From NCBI RefSeq assembly GCF_003253735.1, contig NZ_QKYW01000008.1, positions 132,990-196,989 of the forward strand: a stretch of 64,000 nucleotides of DNA. The letters run 5' to 3'. The position numbers and the translations under genes were made by a program. Every line of letters begins with the position of its first letter. Position 1 is the stretch's first letter. This stretch comes from Pseudomonas sp. URMO17WK12:I2. Lineage in GTDB: Bacteria > Pseudomonadota > Gammaproteobacteria > Pseudomonadales > Pseudomonadaceae. The notes beneath the pieces were generated by a model that saw only the letters and a list, made by a program, of their open reading frames with translations, had not been told where the DNA came from and did not search any database. Shown here piece by piece: positions 1 through 8,220 of the stretch.

Positions 1-549
1 GGTGTTGCCGCGCACGTCGAGCAGGTCTGCAAATCGGTGAAGATCGGCGTGGTGGTCTATAACCGTAACGTCTGCCGCCTGACCGCGCCGCTGCTCGAGC
101 AACTGGCCGAGCGTTGCCCGAACCTGATCGGCTACAAGGACGGCCTGGGCGATATCGAGCTGATGGTGTCGATCCGTCGTCGCCTGGGCGAGCGCCTGAC
201 CTACCTGGGCGGCCTGCCGACCGCCGAAGTCTACGCCGCGGCCTACAAGGCCCTGGGCGTGCCGGTTTACTCCTCGGCGGTGTTCAACTTCATCCCGAAA
301 ACCGCGATGGACTTCTACCACGCCATCGCCAAGGACGATCACGCCACCGTCGCCAAGATCATCGACGACTTCTTCCTGCCATACCTGGATATCCGCAACC
401 TGAAATCCGGTTACGCCGTGAGCATCGTCAAGGCTGGCGCCAAGATAGCCGGCTACGACGCCGGCCCGGTTCGGGCGCCGCTGACCGATCTGCTGCCAGC
501 CGAGTACGAGAAGCTGGCTGCGCTGATCAAGAAGCAAGGCGCCCAGTAA
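1..549 (+). CDS. kdgD: 5-dehydro-4-deoxyglucarate dehydratase, 3' part (truncated by window edge)
   Basis: The reading frame is open from base 1, so the start lies left of the window; about 182 C-terminal residues of a roughly 300-residue enzyme are present. It belongs to the DapA/NAL superfamily of TIM-barrel lyases. The motif LIGYKDG (lysine codon at 136-138) fits the Schiff-base lysine of this family, and the C-terminal helices (KSGYAVSIVKAGAKIAGYDAGPVRAPLTDL) are typical of KdgD. The family converts 5-dehydro-4-deoxy-D-glucarate to 2-oxoglutarate semialdehyde, CO2 and water in the cytoplasm, the step after galactarate or glucarate dehydratase. The neighbouring transporter and garD support this. 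A strong terminator follows the stop codon. Confidence 0.9.
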   Translation, partial: GVAAHVEQVCKSVKIGVVVYNRNVCRLTAPLLEQLAERCPNLIGYKDGLGDIELMVSIRRRLGERLTYLGGLPTAEVYAAAYKALGVPVYSSAVFNFIPKTAMDFYHAIAKDDHATVAKIIDDFFLPYLDIRNLKSGYAVSIVKAGAKIAGYDAGPVRAPLTDLLPAEYEKLAALIKKQGAQ

Positions 550-575
550 GCGCCTCGCTTTCAAGGCACTCGAAC

Positions 576-603
576 AAGCCCGGGCCTCATGCCCGGGCTT
601 TTT
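576..603 (+). terminator. Rho-independent terminator after kdgD
   Basis: A perfect 10-bp stem (AAGCCCGGGC / GCCCGGGCTT) with a 5-nt loop runs into a T tract 27 bp after the kdgD stop. It separates kdgD from the regulator gene. Confidence 0.92.
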
Positions 604-669
604 GCATTCTGCAGGACCGCAGCCGATTGCAGCAGGCTCGCTGGTTACTGCCTCTGCGGCTGGTTAAGA

Positions 670-687
670 TGCGTGATCTCTCACGCA
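670..687. promoter_or_regulatory. Inverted repeat just upstream of the LacI-type gene
   Basis: TGCGTGA-tctc-TCACGCA is a perfect 7-bp dyad with a 4-nt spacer, ending 14 bp before the preferred start codon at 702. It could be an operator or a hairpin near the ribosome binding site. It differs from the TGATTGCGCAATCA boxes downstream, so autoregulation by the same protein is not obvious. Confidence 0.35.
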
Positions 688-701
688 ACCCGCGGCCCGT
701 A

Positions 702-1745
702 ATGGCAAAGAAATCTTCTCGCGCTTCATCTTCCAGTACGCCACCGAGCAAGGGCGCGAGCGTGACGCTGATCGACGTGGCCAAGGTGGCGGGTGTTTCG
801 CCGATCACCGTATCCCGTGCGCTGAACCGACCCGACGTGGTCAGCGAGAGTGCCCGCAAGAAAGTCCTCGAAGCGGTGCGGGTTACCGGCTATGTGCCCA
901 ACATGCTGGCGGGCGGCCTGGCGTCGAATAAAAGTCGGCTGGTGGCCATCTTCGTGCCGACCATCGCGCACTCGATCTTCGCCGAAACGGTCCAGTCGCT
1001 GATGGATCATCTGACCGCCGCCGGCTACCAGACCATGATCGGCCTCACCGGTTATTCCGCCGAGCAGGAAGAGCGCCTGCTCGGTGCCGTGCTTGGCCGG
1101 CGCCCTGATGGCATCGTGCTGACCGGAACGCTGCACACCGAGGAAAGCCGACTGCGCCTGCAGGCAGCGGGCATTCCGGTGGTCGAGGCCTGGGATCTGG
1201 GCGCGTCGCCCATCGACATGCAGGTGGGCTTCTCCCACGAGAAGGTTGGCCAGGCGATTGCCAATCACCTGCACGGCAAGGGCTATCGCCGTTTCGCCAT
1301 CGTTTCGGTCGACGATTCCCGAGCGCTCAAGCGCGGCAGCAGCGTGATCGATCAGCTCAGAACACTGGGCATTGATGAGGTGCCCATGGCAGTGCTCGCC
1401 GCGCCGGCCACCCTGCAAAGCGGAAGGGAAGGGCTGCGCCAGCTGCTCGCCGACGGCCATGCACCGCAGGTGATCGTGTGCAGTTCGGACACCGTGGCCC
1501 AAGGCATCCTGGCGGAGGCGGCGAGCAGGGGCATCGCCGTGCCTGGCCAGCTGGCCGTGATGGGCTTTGGTGATCTGTCCAGCGCCGCCCACCTTCACCC
1601 GGCGCTGTCCACCGTGAACGTCGATGGTCGGCGCATGGGCAAGCAAGTTGCCAGCGCGTTGCTGCAGCGTTTTCGCGAGGGCAGCGAACAGCAACCGGTG
1701 CGGCTGGATAGTGGTTTCACGCTGATCGACCGGGAAACCACCTGA
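702..1745 (+). CDS. LacI-family transcriptional repressor of the sugar-acid genes
   Basis: 347 residues from ATG 702; an in-frame ATG at 669 is an alternative. After a Ser/Lys-rich tail of about 20 residues comes a LacI helix-turn-helix (residues 22-42, TLIDVAKVAGVSPITVSRALN) and the hinge-helix region after YVPN, then a periplasmic-binding-protein-like effector domain (about 75-345). It resembles the GntR/gluconate-repressor branch of LacI regulators. It sits between kdgD and the transporter and garD genes, so control of hexarate uptake and catabolism is likely. Two palindromes with the central CG typical of LacI operators lie immediately downstream (1798-1813 and 1865-1878). The effector is not determinable; galactarate, glucarate or a pathway intermediate is likely. 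Confidence 0.85.
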   Translation: MAKKSSRASSSSTPPSKGASVTLIDVAKVAGVSPITVSRALNRPDVVSESARKKVLEAVRVTGYVPNMLAGGLASNKSRLVAIFVPTIAHSIFAETVQSLMDHLTAAGYQTMIGLTGYSAEQEERLLGAVLGRRPDGIVLTGTLHTEESRLRLQAAGIPVVEAWDLGASPIDMQVGFSHEKVGQAIANHLHGKGYRRFAIVSVDDSRALKRGSSVIDQLRTLGIDEVPMAVLAAPATLQSGREGLRQLLADGHAPQVIVCSSDTVAQGILAEAASRGIAVPGQLAVMGFGDLSSAAHLHPALSTVNVDGRRMGKQVASALLQRFREGSEQQPVRLDSGFTLIDRETT

Positions 1746-1789
1746 GCGAAATTACCGTCTCATCAGACAACTGACAACAAGGTAAGAAT

Positions 1790-1818
1790 TTGCTTGAATG
1801 ATTGCGCAATCATAGTAA
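1790..1818 (+). promoter_or_regulatory. Candidate sigma-70 promoter for the transporter-garD operon
   Basis: TTGCTT (1790-1795) and TAGTAA (1813-1818) are separated by 17 bp. The upstream operator occupies almost the entire spacer, so repressor binding would block RNA polymerase. Confidence 0.6.
1798..1813. promoter_or_regulatory. LacI-type operator 1
   Basis: ATGATTGCGCAATCAT is a perfect 16-bp palindrome with the central CG expected for LacI-family operators. It lies between the -35 and -10 hexamers of the candidate promoter. Confidence 0.75.
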
Positions 1819-1863
1819 AGTCAGTCTTGTAGCGAACTGCATGACGGCTTGTTCCCTGGCGGA

Positions 1864-1879
1864 TTGATTGCGCAATCAT
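1864..1879. promoter_or_regulatory. LacI-type operator 2
   Basis: A second copy of the palindrome, TTGATTGCGCAATCAT; the inner 14 bp (1865-1878) are identical to operator 1. Its centre is 66 bp downstream of operator 1, a spacing that would allow co-operative binding or looping by a tetramer or two dimers. Confidence 0.72.
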
Positions 1880-2160
1880 CGATTGCTGATCAGCGCAGGA
1901 GGCACCGTCAGCCAATAAGGATAATAAAGCCGTGAAAAACAGTATCCGCACACCCGCCCCATGCTCCCATACGGGCAGCTTGCGCATGTCCCTGTCTGCG
2001 TCCAACGCCTCGAGACCCTATCCGGGTGTCGCGACGGCTGCTGCCACGAGCTAGCCGGCCAGACCCAACCCCGTTTCAGACTTCATGACCCCGCCCTTGG
2101 GCGGCTGGCGCGTCCGCACGCGCCTGTCAGTAATAAAAATAACATTGAGGTGAGATCTCC

Positions 2161-3516
2161 ATGGGAGACGCAAAGAAAACCCACGTCCGGTACCTGATTC
2201 TGCTGATGCTGTTTCTGGTCACCACGATCAACTACGCCGACCGCGCCACCATCTCCATTGCCGGCTCCAGCATGCAAAAGGATCTAGGCATCGATGCGAT
2301 CACGCTCGGCTATATCTTTTCCGCATTCGGCTGGGCCTACGTGATCGGGCAGATCCCGGGTGGTTGGCTGCTCGACCGCTTCGGCTCCAAGCGCGTGTAC
2401 GCCGCGGGCATCTTCATCTGGTCGCTGTTCACCCTGTTGCAGGGCTTCGTCGGCATGATGCCAGTGGCCTGGGCCGTGGTGACCCTGTTCGTGCTGCGCT
2501 TCATGGTCGGTTTCGCCGAAGCGCCGTCGTTCCCGGGTAACGCCCGCATCGTCGCGGCCTGGTTCCCCACGGCAGAGCGGGGCACCGCATCGGCGATCTT
2601 CAACTCGGCGCAGTACTTCGCCACCGCGTTGTTCGCGCCGCTGATGGGCTGGATCGTCTATTCGTTCGGCTGGGAGCACGTGTTCGTGGTGATGGGCGTG
2701 CTGGGTATCGTCTTCGCCGGCATCTGGATGAAGACCATCTACAACCCCAAGGAACACCCGCGCGTCAGCGCTGCCGAAATCGAGCACATCGCCAACAATG
2801 GCGGCCTGGTCGACATGGATCAGGCGAAAGGCAGTAGCGGCGGGCCGAAGTGGAATTACATCACCCAGCTGCTCACCAACCGCATGATGGTCGGGGTGTA
2901 CCTGGGCCAGTACTGCATCAATGCCATCACCTATTTCTTCCTCACCTGGTTCCCCGTGTACCTGGTGCAGGAGCGCGGCATGACCATTCTCAAGGCCGGT
3001 TTCATTGCGTCCTTGCCGGCCATCATGGGCTTTATCGGTGGCGTGCTGGGCGGGGTGATTTCCGACTGGCTGCTGCGCCGCGGCCATAGCCTGACCCTGG
3101 CGCGCAAGCTGCCTATCGTCTGCGGCCTGATGTTGTCGACCAGCATGGTGCTGTGCAACTACGTGTCGGCCGAGTGGATGGTGGTTGGTTTCATGACCCT
3201 GGCATTCTTCGGTAAAGGTCTCGGTGCCCTGGGCTGGGCCGTGGTATCCGACACCTCGCCAAAGCAGATCGCGGGCTTGTCCGGGGGCCTGTTCAACACC
3301 TTCGGCAATATCGCTTCGATCACCACACCAATCGTCATCGGCTACATCATCAGCGCCACCGGCTCGTTCAAGTGGGCGCTGGTATACGTAGGCGCCAACG
3401 CCCTGGTGGCGGTGTTCAGCTATCTGTTCATCGTCGGCAAGATCCAGCGCGTGGTGCTCAAGGATGAACACGGCCAGGCAATTGTTGACCCGGCGTCGCC
3501 TACGCCGGCCACCTGA
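2161..3516 (+). CDS. MFS hexarate (glucarate/galactarate) transporter
   Basis: 451-residue inner-membrane protein of the anion:cation symporter (ACS) branch of the major facilitator superfamily, similar to GudP/GarP. It has about 12 hydrophobic segments. The first loop carries NYADRATISIA, followed by GWAYVIGQIPGGWLLDRFGSKRVY, the MFS cytoplasmic-loop motif between helices 2 and 3. It should import D-glucarate or galactarate by proton symport. The start at ATG 2161 follows GAGGTG at good distance. The gene is followed 70 bp later by garD, forming the core of the hexarate operon. An A-rich near-match to the Hfq/Crc CA motif (AATAACAT, 2138-2145) abuts the ribosome binding site. Confidence 0.85.
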   Translation: MGDAKKTHVRYLILLMLFLVTTINYADRATISIAGSSMQKDLGIDAITLGYIFSAFGWAYVIGQIPGGWLLDRFGSKRVYAAGIFIWSLFTLLQGFVGMMPVAWAVVTLFVLRFMVGFAEAPSFPGNARIVAAWFPTAERGTASAIFNSAQYFATALFAPLMGWIVYSFGWEHVFVVMGVLGIVFAGIWMKTIYNPKEHPRVSAAEIEHIANNGGLVDMDQAKGSSGGPKWNYITQLLTNRMMVGVYLGQYCINAITYFFLTWFPVYLVQERGMTILKAGFIASLPAIMGFIGGVLGGVISDWLLRRGHSLTLARKLPIVCGLMLSTSMVLCNYVSAEWMVVGFMTLAFFGKGLGALGWAVVSDTSPKQIAGLSGGLFNTFGNIASITTPIVIGYIISATGSFKWALVYVGANALVAVFSYLFIVGKIQRVVLKDEHGQAIVDPASPTPAT

Positions 3517-3564
3517 TATGCGGCCGGGCCTGCCACTGGCTGGTCCGGCTGAGAGTAACTGCAG

Positions 3565-3572
3565 AACAATAA
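3565..3572 (+). promoter_or_regulatory. Hfq/Crc-type CA motif at the garD ribosome binding site
   Basis: AACAATAA matches the Pseudomonas catabolite-repression consensus AAYAAYAA exactly and directly precedes the AAGGA ribosome binding site (3573-3577). Known biology of such motifs is translational blocking by Hfq with Crc when preferred carbon sources are present. Activity here is inferred. Confidence 0.55.
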
Positions 3573-3586
3573 AAGGATTAGCCTCC

Positions 3587-5143
3587 ATGGATCTCATTCA
3601 ACATCAGGACTCTCCGCGTTGTATCCGCCTGCATCCCGACGATAATGTCGGCGTCGTGGTCAATGAGCAGGGGGTAGCCGCCGGCGGTCATTTCGCCGAT
3701 GGCCTACAAGCACTGGAAGGCATTCCACAGAGCCACAAGGTGTCGCTGGTGGCGATTCCCGAAGGCGGCACCGTGGTGCGCTACGGTGAGGTGATCGGCT
3801 ATGCGCTCAAACCCATCCCTGCCGGCACCTGGGTGACCGAGGCGCTGCTGCGCATGCCCGAGCCACCGGTGCTGGACAGCCTACCCAAGGCGACGATCAA
3901 GAGTCCCCCGCCAGCGCCGCTGGAGGGCTATACCTTCGAGGGCTTGCGCAATCCGGACGGCACCGTCGGCACACGCAACATTCTCGGTGTGACCACCACG
4001 GTGCAGTGCGTGGTGGGTGTGCTTGACCACTGTGTCGAGCGCGTGCGCAAGGAAATCCTGCCCAGGTACCCGAACGTCGACGATGTGGTACCGCTGTCGC
4101 ACAGCTACGGCTGCGGCGTGGCGATCAATGCGCCGGATGCCGTGGTGCCCATCCGCACCCTCTACAACATCAGCCGCAACCCCAACCTGGGTGGCCAGGC
4201 GCTGGTGATCAGCCTGGGCTGCGAAAAGCTGCAGGCCAACCAGTTGATGGACGGTGACCTGCTCACCAACGGCATGGACGAAGAGGAGTGGCTGTTCCGC
4301 CTGCAGGATTCGAGCACCGGCTTCACCGGCATGGTCGAAGAGATCATGGCGATGATCGAGAGTCGCCTGAAGGTGCTCGATCAGCGGCGTCGCGAAACCG
4401 TGCCGGCCAGCGAGCTGGTAGTGGGCATGCAGTGTGGCGGCAGTGACGCCTTCTCGGGCATCACCGCCAACCCGGCATTGGGGGTGGCGGCCGACCTGCT
4501 GGTACGCGCCGGGGCCACCGTGATGTTCTCCGAAAACACCGAAGTGCGGGACGGCATTCACCTGCTGACGCCACGCGCTGCCAGCGTGGAAGTTGCCGAT
4601 GCACTGATCCGCGAGATGGACTGGTACGACCGTTATCTGGAGCGCGGCATGGCTGATCGCAGCGCCAACACCACGCCGGGCAACAAGAAAGGCGGCCTGA
4701 ACAACATCGTCGAGAAGGCCATGGGTTCCATCGCCAAGTCCGGCAACAGCCCGATTGCCGGGGTGGTCTCGCCAGGCGAGCGGATTCGCGGCAAGGGCCT
4801 GTGGTTCTGCGCCACGCCGGCCAGCGACTTCATCTGCGGCACGCTGCAGCTGGCGGCCGGCATGAACCTGCACATCTTCACCACCGGGCGCGGCACACCT
4901 TATGGGCTGTCCATGGTGCCGGTGATCAAGGTGGCGACGCGCACCCAGCTGGCCGAGCGCTGGCCGGATCTGATCGACGTGGATGCCGGGCAGATCACTT
5001 CCGGGCGCATGACGCTCGATGAAATGGGCTGGCATATCTTCCAGCTCTATCTGGATGTCGCCAGTGGCAAGAAGCAGACCTGGGCAGAGAAGCATCGCCT
5101 GCACAATGACCTGGTGCTGTTCAACCCGGCCCCAGTCACCTGA
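3587..5143 (+). CDS. garD: Galactarate dehydratase
   Basis: 518 residues from ATG 3587, close to the length of E. coli GarD. The N-terminal part (about 14-85) is a SAF-like domain; the rest is the UxaA/GarD dehydratase fold, with conserved stretches NPDGTVGTRN, PLSHSYGCG and VGMQCGGSDAFSGITANPA. Members are metal-dependent and convert meso-galactarate to 5-dehydro-4-deoxy-D-glucarate, the substrate of the kdgD product at the left edge. The preferred start has AAAAGGA upstream; a longer frame from 3464 would overlap the transporter. Expression is probably controlled by the LacI-type repressor and, after transcription, by the CA motif at 3565. Confidence 0.93.
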   Translation: MDLIQHQDSPRCIRLHPDDNVGVVVNEQGVAAGGHFADGLQALEGIPQSHKVSLVAIPEGGTVVRYGEVIGYALKPIPAGTWVTEALLRMPEPPVLDSLPKATIKSPPPAPLEGYTFEGLRNPDGTVGTRNILGVTTTVQCVVGVLDHCVERVRKEILPRYPNVDDVVPLSHSYGCGVAINAPDAVVPIRTLYNISRNPNLGGQALVISLGCEKLQANQLMDGDLLTNGMDEEEWLFRLQDSSTGFTGMVEEIMAMIESRLKVLDQRRRETVPASELVVGMQCGGSDAFSGITANPALGVAADLLVRAGATVMFSENTEVRDGIHLLTPRAASVEVADALIREMDWYDRYLERGMADRSANTTPGNKKGGLNNIVEKAMGSIAKSGNSPIAGVVSPGERIRGKGLWFCATPASDFICGTLQLAAGMNLHIFTTGRGTPYGLSMVPVIKVATRTQLAERWPDLIDVDAGQITSGRMTLDEMGWHIFQLYLDVASGKKQTWAEKHRLHNDLVLFNPAPVT

Positions 5144-5235
5144 TCGATAACCGGACACAGATGCCTGCAACGGTGCGCTCGCCCGTGCCGCGGCAGGTAT
5201 CATCCGCACTTCGTTATCCACGACAGGAGAGCTGC

Positions 5236-6165
5236 ATGAGTCGCCCCACCGTGCTTCAGGTCGGCCGTTTCCCGGCCCGCTTCAACGAACGCCTGCAGCG
5301 GGACTATCAACTGATCCGCCTTTGGGAACAGAAGGATTTCATTGCCGAGCACGGCGCCGAGGTCGATATCGTCGTCACCTCGGCGCGCTATGGCTGCTCG
5401 GCCGAGCAGTTGGCGCAGATGCCCAACCTAAAGGCCATCTGCAGCTTCGGGGTTGGTCATGATTCGATTGCCGTCGAGGAGGCCAAGGCCCGTGGTATCC
5501 CGATCAGCACCACGCCGGACGTACTCAACGAATGCGTGGCCGATACGGCCATCGGCCTGATCATCGACACCGCCCGGCAGTTCGCCGCCTCCGACCAGCA
5601 CGTGCGCCAGGGCAACTGGCTCAAGGGCCAGTATCCGCTGACCCGCAAGGTCAGCGGCAAGAAGCTGGGCATCGTCGGCTTCGGGCGGATCGGCAAGGAG
5701 ATCGCCAAGCGCGCCGCCGGTTTCGACATGGACATCCGCTACCACAACCGCCGGCCTGACCCGAGTGCCGATTACGGCTATGAGGCCGATCTCAAGGCAT
5801 TGGCAAGCTGGGCCGACTTTCTGGTGCTGGCCTGCCCGGGCGGTGCTTCCACTCATCACCTGATCGACGCCGAAGTGCTGGCGGCCCTGGGCGCCGAGGG
5901 CATCCTGGTCAACATCTCGCGCGGCAGCGTTGTCGATGAGCCGGCACTGGTCGCCGCGCTACAGGCGGGTACTCTGGGCGGCGCAGGGCTGGACGTGTTC
6001 GAGGACGAGCCGCGGGTGCCCGAGGCGCTGTTCGCCATGCCCAATGTGGTGCTGTTGCCCCACGTTGGCAGCGCCACCGAGGAAACCCGGCTGGCCATGG
6101 AGAACCTGGTATTCGATAATCTCGACGCTTTCATCGAGCGCGGTGAGCTGATCACCCCGCTCTGA
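5236..6165 (+). CDS. D-2-hydroxyacid dehydrogenase (glyoxylate/hydroxypyruvate reductase type)
   Basis: 309-residue NAD(P)-dependent dehydrogenase. The nucleotide-binding motif GFGRIG (148-153) is followed after about 16 residues by HNRRPD, where basic residues suggest NADP preference. The catalytic triad of the family is visible: R229 in NISRGSVVDE, E258 in FEDEP and H276 in LLPHVGSATEE. Such enzymes reduce glyoxylate, hydroxypyruvate or 2-ketogluconate. ATG 5236 has AGGAGA upstream. It lies 92 bp after garD in the same direction, so it may be co-transcribed, but its place in hexarate catabolism is unclear. Confidence 0.85.
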   Translation: MSRPTVLQVGRFPARFNERLQRDYQLIRLWEQKDFIAEHGAEVDIVVTSARYGCSAEQLAQMPNLKAICSFGVGHDSIAVEEAKARGIPISTTPDVLNECVADTAIGLIIDTARQFAASDQHVRQGNWLKGQYPLTRKVSGKKLGIVGFGRIGKEIAKRAAGFDMDIRYHNRRPDPSADYGYEADLKALASWADFLVLACPGGASTHHLIDAEVLAALGAEGILVNISRGSVVDEPALVAALQAGTLGGAGLDVFEDEPRVPEALFAMPNVVLLPHVGSATEETRLAMENLVFDNLDAFIERGELITPL

Positions 6166-6304
6166 GAACATGTTCACGATCTAGCGAGCTAGAGCCCTGC
6201 AAGGCAAAAACAGGCGAGGAAGCGGAGTGTGCTGGTGTACATGAGCATTCCGAGCCTTTTTTTAACGCCGCAGGGCCGACGCGCAGCAGATCTTGAGCAT
6301 GTTC
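6166..6304. repeat. Intergenic repeat, family 1 copy A (inverted orientation)
   Basis: A 139-bp element bounded by imperfect 17-bp terminal inverted repeats, GAACATGTTCACGATCT at the left and the complement of GAACATGCTCAAGATCT at the right (2 mismatches). Its core (GCAAGGCAAAAACAGGCGAG, then GCGGAGTGTGCTGGTGTAC and GAGCATTCCGAGCC) matches the reverse complement of 46018-46138 almost base for base. It lies between convergent genes. The rest of this gap up to 6452 shows no gene; a CCCGGT...ACCGGG hairpin occurs near 6391-6415. Confidence 0.8.
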
Positions 6305-6452
6305 GAACCGAATAGGCGAGCCGCGCAAGCGATTTTCGCTTATACGCGTCGGGCCACAAGCTCGAACGCGGTTTCTACCCTTGAGCGTCACCCGGTGCGC
6401 CACAAGCGTACCGGGCTCCTCGAATTGTTCAGGATCTGGTACCGCCATGGTG

Positions 6453-6476
6453 TCGCGCGCATGGCGCGCTCCCACA
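6453..6476. repeat. REP-type palindrome
   Basis: TCGCGCGCATGGCGCGCT followed by CCCACA is the reverse complement of the Pseudomonas REP pattern TGTGGGAGCGCGCCATGCGC. The same pattern heads the repeats at 46291 and 57410. It lies between the convergent dehydrogenase and GntR genes. Confidence 0.65.
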
Positions 6477-6532
6477 CGGCTGGCCCTGTTGCCTTCACTG
6501 GCAAAGTGGCGCATCCAGAATTGATCGGTTCT

Positions 6533-7210
6533 TCAGGCCACCGTGGACTCACCTCTGGCAATGAACGCCATCATTTTCTGATTGCCATCGAGAATGTCGG
6601 TGCAGATCGCCTGACGTGCCGCCGCGCCATCGCCTTTTTCCAGCGCACGCAACACTTCCCAATGGTGCTCGATGGCCATGCGTTCGTTGAAGTCGCCGTA
6701 GGCCCGGGCAATCAGCGGGCCGGTGCGCATCCACAGACTGTCGAGCACATCGCGCAGCAGCGGCATGCCGGCGATATCGGCCAGGGCGAAGTGGAAGGCC
6801 TGGTTGAGCTTCAGTGCGGCGATCAGGTCGCCACTGTGCACGGCCTCCAGATTGTCGCGGATAGTGCGTTCGAGCATCTGCAACTGTTCGGCGGTTACCT
6901 TGCCTGCCGCGGTTTCTGCGGCCAGGCCTTCGAGTGCCAGGCGTATGCTGCGGATTTCCGCGTACTGCTCCTGGGTCAGCACCGGCACGCGAATATCGCG
7001 CGGGGTCTTGAGAATCAGCGCCTTTTCCTTCGCCAATTGCAGGATGGCGTCGCGCACCGGGGTGACGCTGGTGCCCAACTGCTCGGCCAGGTCACGGATA
7101 CGCAGGCGGTCGTCGGGCTGGAAGCGGCCGGTGATCAATGCCTCGCGCAGCAGGGCGTATACGCCGCTACCCAGGTAGGTGTGGCTGAGACCGTCGATGG
7201 GGTATTTCAT
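6533..7210 (-). CDS. GntR-family (FCD/FadR-type) transcriptional regulator
   Basis: 225 residues. An N-terminal winged helix-turn-helix (about 20-75) includes RIRDLAEQLGTSVTPVRDAILQLAKEKAL. The C-terminal all-helical FCD ligand domain (about 80-215) contains FHFALADIAGMPLLRDVLDSLWMRTGP and the metal-ligand-type histidines of the family. It lies 49 bp downstream of the SDR gene on the same strand and is divergent from the kinase/PLP-enzyme pair. It is therefore the likely local regulator of that cluster. The palindrome at 8060-8071 is a candidate site. The effector is unknown. Confidence 0.85.
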   Translation of the reverse strand: MKYPIDGLSHTYLGSGVYALLREALITGRFQPDDRLRIRDLAEQLGTSVTPVRDAILQLAKEKALILKTPRDIRVPVLTQEQYAEIRSIRLALEGLAAETAAGKVTAEQLQMLERTIRDNLEAVHSGDLIAALKLNQAFHFALADIAGMPLLRDVLDSLWMRTGPLIARAYGDFNERMAIEHHWEVLRALEKGDGAAARQAICTDILDGNQKMMAFIARGESTVA

Positions 7211-7258
7211 GGCAGTGACTTCCGGGGCACGGGCCAGGCGATTCTACCTCGCGGAGCT

Positions 7259-7993
7259 TTACACGTGCTGACCACCGTTGACGTGGATTTCCGCGCCATT
7301 GACGTAAGTCGCGCCGGAGGTGCAGAGAAAGTACACCAGCGAGGCGACTTCCTCGGGCTTGCCCAGGCGATGCATGGGAATGTCGCGCTCGACGATCTGT
7401 TCGGTACCCGAGGAGAGGATCGAGGTGTCGATTTCCCCCGGCGCGATGGCGTTGACGCGCACCCCATGACAGCCGAATTCATGGGCCATCTCCCGGGTCA
7501 GGGCGGCCAGCCCGGCCTTGGAGGCGGCATAGGCGGAGCCGGCGAAAGGGTGCACCCGTGAACCGGCGATGGAGGTGACGTTGATGATGCTGCCCTGGGC
7601 CGCCTTCAGTTCCTCGAACAGGCCGCGGGCGAGCAGGGCGGTGGAGAACAGGTTGACGTTGAATACCTTGGTCCAGGTCGCGTAGTCACTGCCCAGCACG
7701 CCGAGGCGCTGGCCATCCTCACCCTTGGGCGACACGCCGGCATTGTTGACCAGCGCGTCCAGCCGCCCGCCAAGTTTTTCGCGGATCAGCGGCAGGCTCT
7801 CCTGCAAGTGTTCGATGTCCTCGAGATCGAGATGGATATGGTTGAGCTTGCCTTCGGCCCACGGGCACTCGGCCACCCAGTCATGGCGCGAAGCGGTGAA
7901 GATACGCCAGCCCGCGGCATTGAAGTGCTTGACCGTGGCATGGCCGATGCCGCGGCTGGCGCCGGTCAGCAGCAGGGTTTTCGAGTGGCTCAT
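7259..7993 (-). CDS. SDR-family NAD(P)-dependent oxidoreductase
   Basis: 244 residues from ATG 7993, preceded by GCGGAG; a longer frame reaches 8080 but would swallow the palindromic promoter region. Classical short-chain dehydrogenase: TGASRGIG (10-17) for cofactor binding, NNAG (83-86), catalytic S141, Y155 and K159 (YAASK), and the C-terminal VNGAEIHVNGGQHV. It probably oxidises or reduces an alcohol or carbonyl group on the substrate of the neighbouring kinase/PLP-enzyme pathway. The substrate cannot be read from sequence. Confidence 0.85.
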   Translation of the reverse strand: MSHSKTLLLTGASRGIGHATVKHFNAAGWRIFTASRHDWVAECPWAEGKLNHIHLDLEDIEHLQESLPLIREKLGGRLDALVNNAGVSPKGEDGQRLGVLGSDYATWTKVFNVNLFSTALLARGLFEELKAAQGSIINVTSIAGSRVHPFAGSAYAASKAGLAALTREMAHEFGCHGVRVNAIAPGEIDTSILSSGTEQIVERDIPMHRLGKPEEVASLVYFLCTSGATYVNGAEIHVNGGQHV

Positions 7994-8059
7994 GGCGGTT
8001 CTCCGCATTTGGGTGAGCAATGACTGTGGCAGCAGATGAATCATGGCGCAGCCGTATTT

Positions 8060-8071
8060 ATGATGCATCAT
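8060..8071. promoter_or_regulatory. Candidate GntR-family operator in the divergent promoter region
   Basis: ATGATGCATCAT is a perfect 12-bp palindrome, followed by a further half-site CATGATGC (8079-8084 region). It lies in the 227-bp gap between the SDR-gntR transcript and the divergent kinase gene, where an FCD-type GntR protein would be expected to bind. Confidence 0.5.
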
Positions 8072-8220
8072 ATTTTTCATGATGCTTTAATGGCTTTGCC
8101 GTAACAGCCAAGCAGATTAGCTAGCCCGGTCAAGGTCGTCGGTTCCATGGCCCAAGGCGGCGAGGCGGTGGCGAGTAACGTGGCGATGGGCCAGGCGTCG
8201 AGCTTCGTGAGGTAGCGGAT

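Larger units (their letters stand above)
1746..2160. other. 415-bp regulatory region upstream of the transporter gene
   Basis: This gap contains the promoter and twin operators listed separately, then about 280 bp of untranslated leader. A GTG-initiated frame (1932-2054, 40 codons) is preceded by AAGGATAATAAAGCC, but its product looks like low-information sequence, so I do not call it a gene. The last 30 bases are A-rich and carry the ribosome binding site GAGGTG. Confidence 0.6.

Noticed and set aside
1932..2054. GTG-initiated 40-codon frame in the transporter leader
   Set aside because: It has a passable ribosome binding site, but composition is uninformative and it is not supported by any other evidence.
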